Shown in pieces: positions 47,930-56,136 of a stretch of 64,000 bases of DNA. Position 1 is the stretch's first letter. The number at the start of each line of letters is the position of its first letter. Source of the DNA: Ureibacillus acetophenoni (GTDB taxonomy: Bacteria > Bacillota > Bacilli > Bacillales_A > Planococcaceae); assembly GCF_900220965.1 (NCBI RefSeq), contig NZ_OBQC01000009.1, forward strand, positions 62,001 to 126,000. Direction: 5' to 3'. The position numbers and the translations under genes are program-made. The notes beneath the pieces are model-generated. The model made no database searches and had not been told where the DNA came from. It saw only the letters and a program-made list of their open reading frames with translations.

Positions 47930-49033
47930 ATGAGACTTATATCACTCGAGGTACTTCAACCTGGGATGGTCATAGCAAAAACAATATGGAATGAAGCATA
48001 TCGACCATTACTTCAAAAAGATGTTGTCGTATCACAGGGTATTATTGAGCGATTAAAACAATTGAATATAAAGTATGTGTACATTGACGACAAAATCTCA
48101 AATGGGATTGAAGTACATGAGTCAATTCCAATTGAAGTTAGAATGGCTGCTATAAAGAAAATAACAGAGTCCTTCCACAAGTTAAAAGGAGTTGAAGGAA
48201 AGAAAGCCTCTTATGTTCTAGACCAACAGTCAGGTGAAATAGGGAAACTTATTGATGGCTTGTTAGAATCTATTTTAAAAAGTACAGAAATGTTAACGAT
48301 ACTAACTGATTCATACATTTATGATGAGTACTTATATCAGCATTCATTTCAAGTTACTTTATATTCCCTTGCCATTGCAAAAGAGTTAGGTTTAACTTAT
48401 GACGAAATGAAACTCATTGGAACAGGAGCCATTTTACACGACGTTGGAAAAATACAAATACCTAGTACTGTTTTATTTAAACCAGGACGTTTAACAGATG
48501 AAGAGTTTGAATTGATAAAACAACATACAACATTTGGATTTGATATTTTAAGAAACTTACATTCCATTTCTTTATTAGTAGCACATTGTGCTTTTCAGCA
48601 TCACGAAAGACTTGATGGAAGTGGTTACCCAAGAGGTCTAACGGAAAAAGACATCCATCCATATGCTAAAATTATTGCTGTTGCAGACGTTTTCGACGCT
48701 ATTACTTCTGATCGAGTATACAGAGACCGAATGCTACCCGCACAAGGAATAGAAATAATCGAATCTGGTAGTGGAAAGATATTCGATTCAAAAGTAGTCG
48801 AAGCCTTTAAGCGAAGTGTCGTACACTATCCAAATGGAACAATTGTGTTGTTATCGGATGGTAGAAGAGGTGTGGTCGCAAAGCAAAACCTACAAGACGC
48901 AGCGCACCCAGTCATTCGTATTTTTGAAGAAAACAATGAAATACTTAGGTCTACTTATATTTTGAACTTAGAAGAACACCTACATATTGCTATTGAAAAG
49001 ATTGAAACAGATTACTTGGCGCATGCCGAATAA
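47930..49033 (+). CDS. HD-GYP domain protein (putative cyclic-di-GMP phosphodiesterase)
   Basis: A 367-residue protein. The N-terminal part (about 1-110) resembles DUF3391 and related sensor regions. The HD-GYP domain follows: QHSFQVTLYSLAIAKELG, AILHDVGKIQIPS, HHERLDGSGYPRGL and VADVFDAITSDR. All metal and GYP residues are present, so it may hydrolyse cyclic-di-GMP. ATG 47930 follows TTGGAG by nine bases; an upstream TTG at 47915 overlaps it. In B. subtilis yunC occupies this position instead. The signal is unknown. Confidence 0.88.
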   Translation: MRLISLEVLQPGMVIAKTIWNEAYRPLLQKDVVVSQGIIERLKQLNIKYVYIDDKISNGIEVHESIPIEVRMAAIKKITESFHKLKGVEGKKASYVLDQQSGEIGKLIDGLLESILKSTEMLTILTDSYIYDEYLYQHSFQVTLYSLAIAKELGLTYDEMKLIGTGAILHDVGKIQIPSTVLFKPGRLTDEEFELIKQHTTFGFDILRNLHSISLLVAHCAFQHHERLDGSGYPRGLTEKDIHPYAKIIAVADVFDAITSDRVYRDRMLPAQGIEIIESGSGKIFDSKVVEAFKRSVVHYPNGTIVLLSDGRRGVVAKQNLQDAAHPVIRIFEENNEILRSTYILNLEEHLHIAIEKIETDYLAHAE

Positions 49034-49035
49034 CA

Positions 49036-49077
49036 ATCTTCTCCTATTCATAAATTACAAGAATAGGAGGAGATTTT
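49036..49077 (+). terminator. Terminator-like hairpin that also contains the yunB ribosome binding site
   Basis: ATCTTCTCCTATTC (49036-49049) pairs with GAATAGGAGGAGAT (49061-49074) over 14 positions with one wobble, followed by six T. The 3' arm contains AGGAGG, which stands seven bases before the yunB TTG. So the same structure could end upstream transcription and hide the yunB site. Confidence 0.75.
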
Positions 49078-49854
49078 TTGTTTTCTCGTAAACCGAACGT
49101 TATGTTTTCCCGTGGAAGAAAAAGAAACTTTCATGCGAAGAAATCCGGAAAGTCTAACAAATTAGCCCTATTCCTTTTAAGCTTCATTGCATGTATTATA
49201 TTATTTTTATTTTATATAAATGATCGATTATTACCTACTTACTTAGACTATGCAGAAGTCCAAACTTATAAAATTGCATCACATGTAGTAACGCGAGCAA
49301 TCAGTGCTAAACAGATTATGAATGTACATGAAATTATTGAATCAGAGCCAACAAATTCGAATATCACGAAGTTTAACACAGAAATTATTAACAAGGAAAG
49401 AGCTGAAATTGTTGCTTTAGTCAAACTACAACTAGAAGAAGCTGAAAAAGGAGACTTAAACCATCTCCCGGAATTAGATAATGTACAATATGATGTTGGG
49501 AGTATGGAAGCTGGGGATGGGATTGTATTTTTTGTTCCATTAGGCCAAGCGCTAAATTTACCGATTCTCGGAAATTTAGGACCAAAAATACCGATCCGAT
49601 TCCATATTATCGGTAATGTAAGTAGTAGCATCGTTTCTGATATTACAGAATTTGGGATTAACAATGCGAAAGTGGAAGTAGGTATTCAAATAAAAGTAAA
49701 TGTTCAAATTATCGTACCTTTTGCTAGTAAAACAGCGACTGTGGAGCAATATATTCCTGTTGCAATAGGAATTGTGCAAAGTCCAGTACCGCATATTTGG
49801 TCTGGAGGAGATAACCAACCATCCATAGAAGTACCAGTGGAGCTACCTCAATAA
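49078..49854 (+). CDS. yunB: YunB: sporulation protein
   Basis: A 258-residue YunB family protein. A basic N-terminus (about 1-28) leads to one membrane helix (about 28-46, LALFLLSFIACIILFLFYI), and the rest lies outside. In B. subtilis it is under SigE and needed for full sporulation. The start is TTG 49078, seven bases after AGGAGG; ATG 49102 is the alternative. Its ribosome binding site is inside a hairpin. Confidence 0.87.
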   Translation: MFSRKPNVMFSRGRKRNFHAKKSGKSNKLALFLLSFIACIILFLFYINDRLLPTYLDYAEVQTYKIASHVVTRAISAKQIMNVHEIIESEPTNSNITKFNTEIINKERAEIVALVKLQLEEAEKGDLNHLPELDNVQYDVGSMEAGDGIVFFVPLGQALNLPILGNLGPKIPIRFHIIGNVSSSIVSDITEFGINNAKVEVGIQIKVNVQIIVPFASKTATVEQYIPVAIGIVQSPVPHIWSGGDNQPSIEVPVELPQ

Positions 49855-49865
49855 GGTAAAGAATA

Positions 49866-49907
49866 TTTATCGGGTATTAGGGGATGTTCATCCCCTAATG
49901 CCCGATA
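49866..49907 (+). other. Long perfect-type hairpin after yunB
   Basis: ATCGGGTATTAGGGGATG and CATCCCCTAATGCCCGAT form an approximately 18-bp stem with a very short loop and one mismatch. There is no T run behind it, so it is either a weak terminator, a bidirectional one, or an mRNA 3' end. Confidence 0.7.
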
Positions 49908-50002
49908 AGGTACGTTAAAAATAATTCCCTAAATATTAAGACATTTATAGTACAATGAATGTAAGTTTATTGTTACAATAGTATTTATATGATAAATTGA
50001 CT

Positions 50003-50152
50003 ACAGATGCTTGAACTTCATTCTAAGACTCATACTTCAAATAATTGGTAGTATGCAAACTCATCTGTAAAGTAGTGGCGTAACCCCTACTAAATGAAGT
50101 TAGGTAAACTGGCAGAATACGAAATTACTATTCGCGTTGCCAAATTACTCTA
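50003..50152 (+). promoter_or_regulatory. Candidate structured leader of lipA with competing stems
   Basis: AACTTCATT (50014-50022) can pair perfectly with AATGAAGTT (50093-50101), enclosing CATACT/AGTATG and AGTAG/CTACT hairpins. ACAGATG (50003-50009) can instead pair with CATCTGT (50062-50068). These two cannot form together without a pseudoknot. A further hairpin uses GGCA/TGCC and GAATA/TATTC (50111-50141). No T-box or known riboswitch core was recognised. The rest of 49908-50234 is AT-rich. Confidence 0.55.
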
Positions 50153-50234
50153 GCACTCTGTTTAACAGCTAAGAAATCTGACGACTGTCGCAACTAAACT
50201 TGTGGCATTAGATGTAGAATAGGGGAGAAAAACG

Positions 50235-51140
50235 ATGACTGTTAAAAAAGATGAAATTCTTCGTAAACCAGAATGGTTGAAAATAAAATTAAACACAAAT
50301 GATGAATATAAAGGCTTAAAGAGATTAATGCGTGAAAAAAATCTGCATACCGTTTGTGAGGAAGCTCGTTGCCCAAATATTCACGAATGTTGGGGTGAGC
50401 GTAGAACTGCGACAATGATGATTCTTGGTGCTGTATGTACTCGAGCTTGTCGTTTCTGCGCGGTTAAAACAGGTTTACCAAATGAGTTAGACACTGCTGA
50501 GCCAGAACGAGTAGCAGATTCAGTGGAAATTATGAATTTAAAACACGTTGTTATTACAATGGTAGCACGTGACGATTTAAAAGATGGTGGAGCTGGCATT
50601 TTAGCAGAAACAATCCGTGCTATTCGTCGTAAATCTCCTCAAACATCTGTAGAAGTTTTACCTTCTGATTTAGGCGGTGTTGAGGAAAATTTACAAATGG
50701 TTATGGATGCAAAACCAGACATTTTAAATCATAATATCGAAACTGTTCGTCGATTAACTCCAAGAGTTCGTGCTCGTGCAAAATACGATCGTTCATTGGA
50801 ATTTTTAAGACGTGCAAAAGAAATGCAACCAGAGATTCCAACGAAATCTTCATTAATGATTGGTCTAGGTGAAACTTGGGACGAAATTTTAGAAGTTATG
50901 GATGATTTACGTGCAAACGATGTGGATATTATGACAATTGGTCAATATTTACAACCAACAAAAAAACACCTTCCTGTTAAAAAATATTACACACCAATTG
51001 AATTTGGTAAGTTACGCAAAATTGCTATGGATAAAGGATTTAAACATTGTCAAGCAGGTCCTTTAGTACGTAGTAGTTATCATGCGGACGAACAAGTAAA
51101 TGAAGCAACGAAAAATAGACAACTTCAATTTGAACGTTAA
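50235..51140 (+). CDS. lipA: Lipoyl synthase
   Basis: A 301-residue radical SAM enzyme that inserts two sulfurs into octanoyl groups on lipoyl domains. Both cluster motifs are present: the auxiliary cluster Cys41, Cys46 and Cys52 ([12 protein letters not shown]) and the radical SAM motif CTRACRFC (Cys68, Cys72, Cys75). The C-terminal RSSYHADEQ has the conserved RSS serine. GGGGAG precedes the ATG. A candidate structured leader lies upstream. GcvH in this window is one natural client. Confidence 0.97.
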   Translation: MTVKKDEILRKPEWLKIKLNTNDEYKGLKRLMREKNLHTVCEEARCPNIHECWGERRTATMMILGAVCTRACRFCAVKTGLPNELDTAEPERVADSVEIMNLKHVVITMVARDDLKDGGAGILAETIRAIRRKSPQTSVEVLPSDLGGVEENLQMVMDAKPDILNHNIETVRRLTPRVRARAKYDRSLEFLRRAKEMQPEIPTKSSLMIGLGETWDEILEVMDDLRANDVDIMTIGQYLQPTKKHLPVKKYYTPIEFGKLRKIAMDKGFKHCQAGPLVRSSYHADEQVNEATKNRQLQFER

Positions 51141-51173
51141 TAAGTAGTGCGGCTGAAGAAGGGGGATTACCAA

Positions 51174-51527
51174 GTGATTATCGCAGATGGCTATGCGTAT
51201 GAAATAATCGAAGATGTACGTGATGGTTTTCAAGAAGACGTATTCTTAGCACGCTACTCTGATGTTTTAGCTAAATATGATTACATTGTCGGCGATTGGG
51301 GATATGGTCAGTTACGAATGAAAGGCTTTTTCGATGACCGTAACCAAAAATCAACATTTGAAACAAAAATTAGTTCATTTGAAGATTATTTGTATGAATA
51401 CTGTAATTTTGGCTGTGCTTATTTCATTCTTAAAAAAATTGGAAAAGCACCCCGTCAAGTAGAAGTACCTTTGAAAGAGGAAAATAATGACGGTGCAGAA
51501 GAGATAGAACAACAAGAACAAATATAA
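51174..51527 (+). CDS. yutD: YutD-family DUF1027 protein
   Basis: A 117-residue protein of the DUF1027/YutD family. The conserved core is YDYIVGDWGYGQLRMKGFF and YLYEYCNFGCAYFIL. GTG 51174 is chosen because AAGGGGGA lies before it and the product then starts like B. subtilis YutD; the frame is open to 51147. It follows lipA by 33 bp. The function is unknown. Confidence 0.88.
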   Translation: MIIADGYAYEIIEDVRDGFQEDVFLARYSDVLAKYDYIVGDWGYGQLRMKGFFDDRNQKSTFETKISSFEDYLYEYCNFGCAYFILKKIGKAPRQVEVPLKEENNDGAEEIEQQEQI

Positions 51528-51531
51528 CGTG

Positions 51532-51571
51532 AAAAGGACCATCTCATAGTTTTGAGATTGGTCCTTTTATA
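51532..51571. terminator. Bidirectional terminator between yutD and yutC
   Basis: AAAAGGACCATCTCA and TGAGATTGGTCCTTTT form a long stem with A and T runs on both sides. Confidence 0.9.
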
Positions 51572-51838
51572 TTACGATAATAATTCTGTTAAATACTCGC
51601 GTAAATCTTCTGCTTCTTCTTCGGTTTTATTGTAAACATATTCTAAATAGCCTGGTTCATCTAAGTCATCAGCACCAATAATAGCAAATCGACTAGATTG
51701 CATATCTAGCACAAGTACTTTCCCAAAGAATCGTTTCGATTGTACAATTGCCAAATCATATCGTATTAATTTACCTGTAAAACTTACAAATCTAGTTTTT
51801 GTATCTTCTGTGTCATCATATAAGAAAAAGCGTTCCAT
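51572..51838 (-). CDS. yutC: YutC-like DUF3055 protein
   Basis: An 88-residue acidic protein of the DUF3055 (SAV0927) family. It begins MERFFLYDDTEDTKTRFVSF and has the central KVLVLDMQSSRFAIIG segment. It has no membrane helix and no catalytic motif I recognise. GGAGG precedes the ATG. Its position beside yutD matches B. subtilis, where yutC lies in the same place. The function is unknown. Confidence 0.85.
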   Translation of the reverse strand: MERFFLYDDTEDTKTRFVSFTGKLIRYDLAIVQSKRFFGKVLVLDMQSSRFAIIGADDLDEPGYLEYVYNKTEEEAEDLREYLTELLS

Positions 51839-51927
51839 ATTGTTTTATTCCTCCCAATTCCTAAAGATATGGTACTATAAAAAAGAAACGACTATCAACT
51901 TAATTGATTGAATGGGGGCAACATGAC

Positions 51928-52380
51928 ATGTATTTTGTCGATCGAAATAAAATTACACTTACATTAAATCACTTAGAAGAAATCTTAAATCTATTTAAAG
52001 AGTCTAATGACTGGTTAAATAATGATGTATCAAAACTTGCACTACACAGAATCGGACACAATACGATTGAGTCCTTAATGGATGTTGGTAATTTAATTAT
52101 TGATGGATTCATTATGAGAGACCCAGGAAGTTATGAGGATATTATTGATATATTAGTGGATGAAAAAGTAATTACACCTGATATGGACCAACCTCTTAAA
52201 GAAGTAGTTGGGCTTCGTAAAATGCTAGTAAGGGAATTTATTTCAGTAGATAATGAATTGCTATTAAAAGTATTAAATGATAATGTTGAAACACTTAAAA
52301 AGTTCCCTGGCCATGTAAGAAACTATTTAGAAAATGAGTTAGGACCAGTTTCAGCTTTTTTACCGGAGAATCATGAATGA
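51928..52380 (+). CDS. yutE: YutE-like DUF86/HepT-fold protein with a degenerate active-site motif
   Basis: A 150-residue all-helical HEPN protein of the DUF86/HepT family. The family segment DVGNLIIDGFIMRDPGSYEDIIDIL is clear. The HepT RNase/acceptor motif R-x4-H-x-Y should lie in GLRKMLVREFISVDNELL; there the His is Arg and the Tyr is Phe. No MntA-type nucleotidyltransferase is adjacent. ATG 51928 follows GGGGG; the frame is open to 51904. Its last bases overlap yutF (ATGA). A toxin role is therefore unlikely; the function is unknown. Confidence 0.85.
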   Translation: MYFVDRNKITLTLNHLEEILNLFKESNDWLNNDVSKLALHRIGHNTIESLMDVGNLIIDGFIMRDPGSYEDIIDILVDEKVITPDMDQPLKEVVGLRKMLVREFISVDNELLLKVLNDNVETLKKFPGHVRNYLENELGPVSAFLPENHE

Positions 52381-53144
52381 AAACGTATAATGCATATTGT
52401 TTTGATTTAGATGGTACGGTTTATAGAGGAAAAGAAGGTATAGAATCTGCTGTTCGATTTGTTCATCGATTACAGGAAAAAGGATTAGAATACTATTTTA
52501 TAACAAACAATTCTTCGAAGACGACAACTCAATTGCAACACGCTTTAAGAGATGTTGGTATAGAGACTGAGGAGTTTAGAATCTATTCCAGTGCCATTAC
52601 GACAGCAAAGTTCATCTCACAAAACTATAAAGATGCGAAAGTAAATATGATCGGTTCTGAAGGGTTAGAAACAGCTTTAAAAGAAGAGGGAATATCAGTT
52701 ACCGATGATTTACACCCAGATGTTGTAGTCATGGGAATTGATCGAACGGTAGATTATATGAAACTTGCCCGAGCAAGCGCGGCGATACAAAATGGAGCAA
52801 AACTCATTGGTACTAATAAAGACATCAAATTCCCAACTGAGTACGGTTTCTTACCGGGAAACGGTTCCTTTGTTAGTTTAGTTGCGAATGTAGCGGGTGT
52901 TGAGCCCCTTTATGTAGGCAAGCCTTCACCTGTCATGTTAGAAGTCATCCAAGAAGAATACGGATACGGAAAAGAAGACATGGTTATGATTGGTGACAAT
53001 TATGATACGGATATTCTGTGTGGTATTCATTTTGGGTGTGATACAATTCATGTCAATACGGGTGTGACAAGTACAGAAGTAGTTATGGAAAAAGAAGCAC
53101 AGCCGACGTATTGTTATGAGAATTTAGATCAGGTAGAACTATAG
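52377..53144 (+). CDS. yutF: YutF: NagD-type HAD phosphatase
   Basis: A 255-residue HAD subfamily IIA phosphatase. The nucleophile motif is CFDLDGTVYRG, motif II is FITNNSS, motif III is the Lys of VGKPSP and motif IV is MIGDNYDTDI. It resembles NagD and B. subtilis YutF, which act on small phosphate esters such as sugar phosphates. The ATGA overlap with yutE shows translational coupling. Confidence 0.92.
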   Translation: MKTYNAYCFDLDGTVYRGKEGIESAVRFVHRLQEKGLEYYFITNNSSKTTTQLQHALRDVGIETEEFRIYSSAITTAKFISQNYKDAKVNMIGSEGLETALKEEGISVTDDLHPDVVVMGIDRTVDYMKLARASAAIQNGAKLIGTNKDIKFPTEYGFLPGNGSFVSLVANVAGVEPLYVGKPSPVMLEVIQEEYGYGKEDMVMIGDNYDTDILCGIHFGCDTIHVNTGVTSTEVVMEKEAQPTYCYENLDQVEL

Positions 53145-53151
53145 GGAATGC

Positions 53152-53184
53152 GCGCGCGTACAACTTCGGTTGTGCGTTTTTTTA
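53152..53184 (+). terminator. Rho-independent terminator of yutF
   Basis: GCGCGTACAAC and GTTGTGCG form a stem with a TTCG tetraloop, followed by seven T. Confidence 0.9.
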
Positions 53185-53204
53185 TTATGGATTTAAAGGG
53201 GGCT

Positions 53205-54012
53205 AGCGCGCTTGTCCAATAGTCGGGGGATAAATAGACGTTTGGGTATAATTTATGCTTTGTTATGTCCATTATAGGGGTATAAAGGACATTTGGATGC
53301 GATATCTAATTTGTTATGTCCATTATAGGGGGTATAAAGGACATTTGGATGCGATATCTCATTTGTTATGTCCATTATAGAGGAGATAAAAGACACTAGG
53401 ATGCGATATCTCATTTGTTATGTCCATTATAGGGGATATAAAGGACATTTGGATGCGATATCTCATTTGTTATGTCCATTATAGAGGGTATAAAGGACAT
53501 TTGGATGCGATATCTAATTTGTTATGTCCATTATAGGGGATATAAAGGACATTTGGATGCGAATTATTATTAGTGTTGTCTTTTATAGGGGATATAAAAG
53601 ACATTAGGATGTGAATTATTATTAGTGTTGTCTTTTATAAGGGGTATAAAAGACATTTGAACCCGATTTATTATTTGTTATGTCCATTATAGGGCTGATA
53701 AAAGACACTCCGATGGGATTTTCACTTTCAAATGTCCATTATCGACCTTATCAAGACCAATTTCATCAGAATCTCATCACAAACTGGTCCTGATCGACCT
53801 TATCAAGACCAATTTCATCAGAATCTCATCACAAACTGGTCCTGATTATCCTTATCAAAACCAATTTATCGGAATCCCTGCACAAACTGGTCCTGATCGA
53901 CCTTATCAGAACCAATTTCATCGGAATCTCATCACAAACTGGTTCTGATCGACCTTATCAAAACCAATTTCATCAGAATCTCATCACAAACTGGTCCTGA
54001 TTGACATTATCG
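53205..54012. repeat. Tandem 52-bp hairpin array that changes stem sequence along its length
   Basis: Left arms start at 53266, 53317, 53369, 53421, 53473, 53525, 53577, 53629, 53681, 53733, 53785, 53837, 53888, 53940 and 53992. Spacing is 52 bp, or 51 at two steps. The arms are TGTCCATTATA with TATAAAGGACA up to 53525, TGTCTTTTATA at 53577 and 53629, TGTCCATTAT again at 53681 and 53733, then TGGTCCTGAT with ATCAAGACCA from 53785. Register is kept across each change. The array lies between convergent yutF and yuzB. Confidence 0.93.
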
Positions 54013-54028
54013 AGGCCGCCTATCCGCA

Positions 54029-54082
54029 AAAAAACAAAAGACGATCCAAAACCAACAACTGGTTTCGAATCGCCTTCCTTTT
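54029..54082 (-). terminator. Rho-independent terminator of yuzB
   Basis: On the minus strand AAGGCGATTCGAAACCA and TGGTTTTGGATCGTCTT form a stem, followed by a T-rich run. Confidence 0.85.
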
Positions 54083-54108
54083 TAGAGCCAATAAAAAGCC
54101 CCAATATG

Positions 54109-54345
54109 TTAAAACAGAGGGTTTTCCTCTATATACTGATAAATCTTTTTTGTTAACTCTTCAGGTGTGTCTGCTTCTACAATGTCCCCATTTACGAGGG
54201 CATATAAACCGTTGTCACAAACAGTACAGTAGCTTAAGCAGCCGTATTCAAGAACATCTATATTTGGATCGTTTTCTAATATTTCATAGGTTTCTTGTGC
54301 ACCTTTTGCTAGATTACTAATACAAAATTCTACTAGTGGATTCAA
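54109..54345 (-). CDS. yuzB: YuzB-like DUF1450 protein
   Basis: A 78-residue DUF1450 protein. It has Cys in VEFCISNL and a [20 protein letters not shown] segment, a thioredoxin-like ferredoxin fold in the family, possibly holding an Fe-S cluster. AGGTGA precedes the ATG. It is divergent from yutJ, as in the B. subtilis neighbourhood. The role is unknown; its Cys set and NADH dehydrogenase neighbour suggest redox work. Confidence 0.88.
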   Translation of the reverse strand: MNPLVEFCISNLAKGAQETYEILENDPNIDVLEYGCLSYCTVCDNGLYALVNGDIVEADTPEELTKKIYQYIEENPLF

Positions 54346-54490
54346 TGGAGTTCACCTCATCAAAATGCTACTCTGTTTTTCTAGTTTCGTCAATCTATCA
54401 GTTTCGAACACAACTCAGAAGTTTTTCCCATACCTGCTAAAAGTAAAGTCACAACTAGTGCTTCTAGAATAAGATATTGTATAAACATTT

Positions 54491-54508
54491 TTGTGAAGAT
54501 TTTCACAA
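54491..54508. promoter_or_regulatory. Rex operator, site 1
   Basis: TTGTGAAGATTTTCACAA is an 18-bp palindrome of the TTGTGAA-N4-TTCACAA form bound by Rex, the NADH/NAD+ sensing repressor of Gram-positive bacteria. It lies upstream of the -35 of yutJ. Confidence 0.82.
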
Positions 54509-54514
54509 AAGATA

Positions 54515-54532
54515 TTGTGAAAATCTTCACAA
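54515..54532. promoter_or_regulatory. Rex operator, site 2
   Basis: TTGTGAAAATCTTCACAA is the exact reverse complement of site 1, six bases away, so the two form an 18-bp inverted repeat as a whole. It overlaps the -35 of yutJ. A shorter TTGTG/CACAA sequence follows at 54558-54572. Confidence 0.82.
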
Positions 54533-54543
54533 TGGGCTATACT
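54515..54543 (+). promoter_or_regulatory. Sigma-A promoter of yutJ
   Basis: TTGTGA (54515-54520), a 17-bp spacer and TATACT (54538-54543). Its -35 lies within the second Rex operator, so bound Rex should block RNA polymerase. Confidence 0.7.
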
Positions 54544-54590
54544 CAGATGTGTATTATTTGTGAACAGCACAAAAATAGAGGGAGAGTTAT

Positions 54591-55664
54591 ATGAAGAACT
54601 TAGTTTTATTAGGTGGAGGTTATGGGAACATGCGAATGTTACTACGTTTGCTACCAAATAACTTCCCGGAAGACACGATGATTACATTAATCGATCGAAC
54701 ACCATTTCACAGTTTGAAAACGGAATTTTATGCGTTAGCAGCAGGAACATCTACAGACAGAGAGGTTCGTGTAGATTTTCCGGAACACCCAAGATTAGAG
54801 CGAATCTATGGTGAAATTACTAAAATTGATACGAAAGAAAAACTAGTTTATTTAGATGAAGATCGTGAAATTCTATATGATGATTTAGTAATTGGGTTAG
54901 GTTGCGAAGATAATTATCATGGTGTTCCAGGAGCGATGGAACATACATATAGCATTCAAACGATTGCAAAATCACGTAATACGTTTGAAAAACTTTGCGG
55001 TCTTCCTGCGGGTTCAACAGTAGGAATTGTTGGTGCAGGTTTAAGTGGGATTGAATTGGCGAGTGAATTACGTGAAAGTAGAGCAGATTTAAAAATTAAA
55101 TTATTTGACCGTTCACATCGTATATTACGCGATTTCCCTGAAAAGTTAAGTAAGTATATTAAAGAATGGTTTGAAAAAAATAATGTGGAAGTAATTGCTG
55201 AATCCAATATTACAAAAGTTGAGGAAAATGCATTATACAATCACGATCAAATCATTCATGTTGATGCTGCCGTTTGGACAGCTGGCGTTCAACCGGTAAA
55301 AGTGGTAAGAGAAATTGAAGATATTGAAAAAGATTCAAAAGGCCGACCTATTACGAATCAATATTTCCAATTAGTTAATGATGAGCATGTATATGTCATT
55401 GGAGACTGCGCTTCATCTGATCTACCACCAAGTGCACAACTTGCAGAAGAACAAGCAGAACGAGCTGTAAGAGCGTTAAAAGCACGTTTTAAAAACGAAC
55501 CACTTCCAGAAACAATGCCTGAAATCAAAATGAAGGGATCTTTAGGTTCTCTAGGTAAAAAACAAGGATTTGCCCTTGTTATGGATATGGCAGTAACAGG
55601 ACGTATTGCGCGTTTAATGAAATCTGGTTACCTTTGGTTTTATAAACGTCAAGTTGATCTATAA
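54591..55664 (+). CDS. yutJ: YutJ: NADH dehydrogenase-like flavoprotein
   Basis: A 357-residue FAD/NAD oxidoreductase of the type II NADH dehydrogenase family. The FAD motif is VLLGGGYGNMRML, the NAD motif is VGIVGAGLSGIELASEL and the second flavin motif is VYVIGDCAS. A C-terminal amphipathic region (about 325-350) would touch the membrane. It probably passes electrons from NADH to quinone. GGGAG precedes the ATG. Two Rex-type operators in its promoter fit control by the NADH/NAD+ ratio, as B. subtilis ndh is. Confidence 0.9.
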   Translation: MKNLVLLGGGYGNMRMLLRLLPNNFPEDTMITLIDRTPFHSLKTEFYALAAGTSTDREVRVDFPEHPRLERIYGEITKIDTKEKLVYLDEDREILYDDLVIGLGCEDNYHGVPGAMEHTYSIQTIAKSRNTFEKLCGLPAGSTVGIVGAGLSGIELASELRESRADLKIKLFDRSHRILRDFPEKLSKYIKEWFEKNNVEVIAESNITKVEENALYNHDQIIHVDAAVWTAGVQPVKVVREIEDIEKDSKGRPITNQYFQLVNDEHVYVIGDCASSDLPPSAQLAEEQAERAVRALKARFKNEPLPETMPEIKMKGSLGSLGKKQGFALVMDMAVTGRIARLMKSGYLWFYKRQVDL

Positions 55665-55671
55665 TAATGAA

Positions 55672-55711
55672 ATAAGGGGTTTTCTAGAACTATCTAGAAA
55701 ACCCCTTTTAT
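55672..55711. terminator. Bidirectional terminator between yutJ and yuzD
   Basis: AAGGGGTTTTCTAGA and TCTAGAAAACCCCTT form a 15-bp stem with A/T runs on both sides. Confidence 0.9.
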
Positions 55712-55722
55712 GTAAATTTGCT

Positions 55723-56049
55723 TTACTCTTCAGAAACAAACCCTAATTTTTCTAAAGCATTAAATACAGGCTTAATTTGAATGTATCCTTCACCGATTAC
55801 TTCATCATTAATAAGTACTAAAGGATAGAAGTATTCATCATTTTGAAGGCGTTCAGCCCATTCTTTATCACGCTCATCAGTTAGTGGTTGTTCAAAGTCG
55901 ATATATCGAATCGTAAACGGTTGATTTGGATATTTACGACTAATAGCTGCCTGTAGCCATTCATATGTATCTTTAGACGATGGTGCATTTACACAACTTG
56001 CACAAATGACATCTGCTCCAAACACTTCTATTATTGGTTTATTTTCCAT
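55723..56049 (-). CDS. yuzD: YuzD-like DUF1462 protein
   Basis: A 108-residue DUF1462 protein with a thioredoxin-like fold in the family. It has CASC near the N-terminus (VFGADVICASCVNAPSS) and a cis-proline-like segment FYPLVLINDEV. It lies divergent to the NifU-like gene, and next to yutJ, as in B. subtilis. The function is unknown; CxxC and neighbours suggest a link with Fe-S or redox chemistry. Confidence 0.88.
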   Translation of the reverse strand: MENKPIIEVFGADVICASCVNAPSSKDTYEWLQAAISRKYPNQPFTIRYIDFEQPLTDERDKEWAERLQNDEYFYPLVLINDEVIGEGYIQIKPVFNALEKLGFVSEE

Positions 56050-56136
56050 GATAAATCTAACAACCTTTCTAACTTATATATTGGATTTTTTCACTTGTTC
56101 ACATTATAATGATTTTAATGAAAGGAGTCGAGGGAA

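Noticed and set aside
50003-50152. T-box leader before lipA
   Set aside because: No AGGGUGG-type T-box sequence and no terminator/antiterminator pair could be found.
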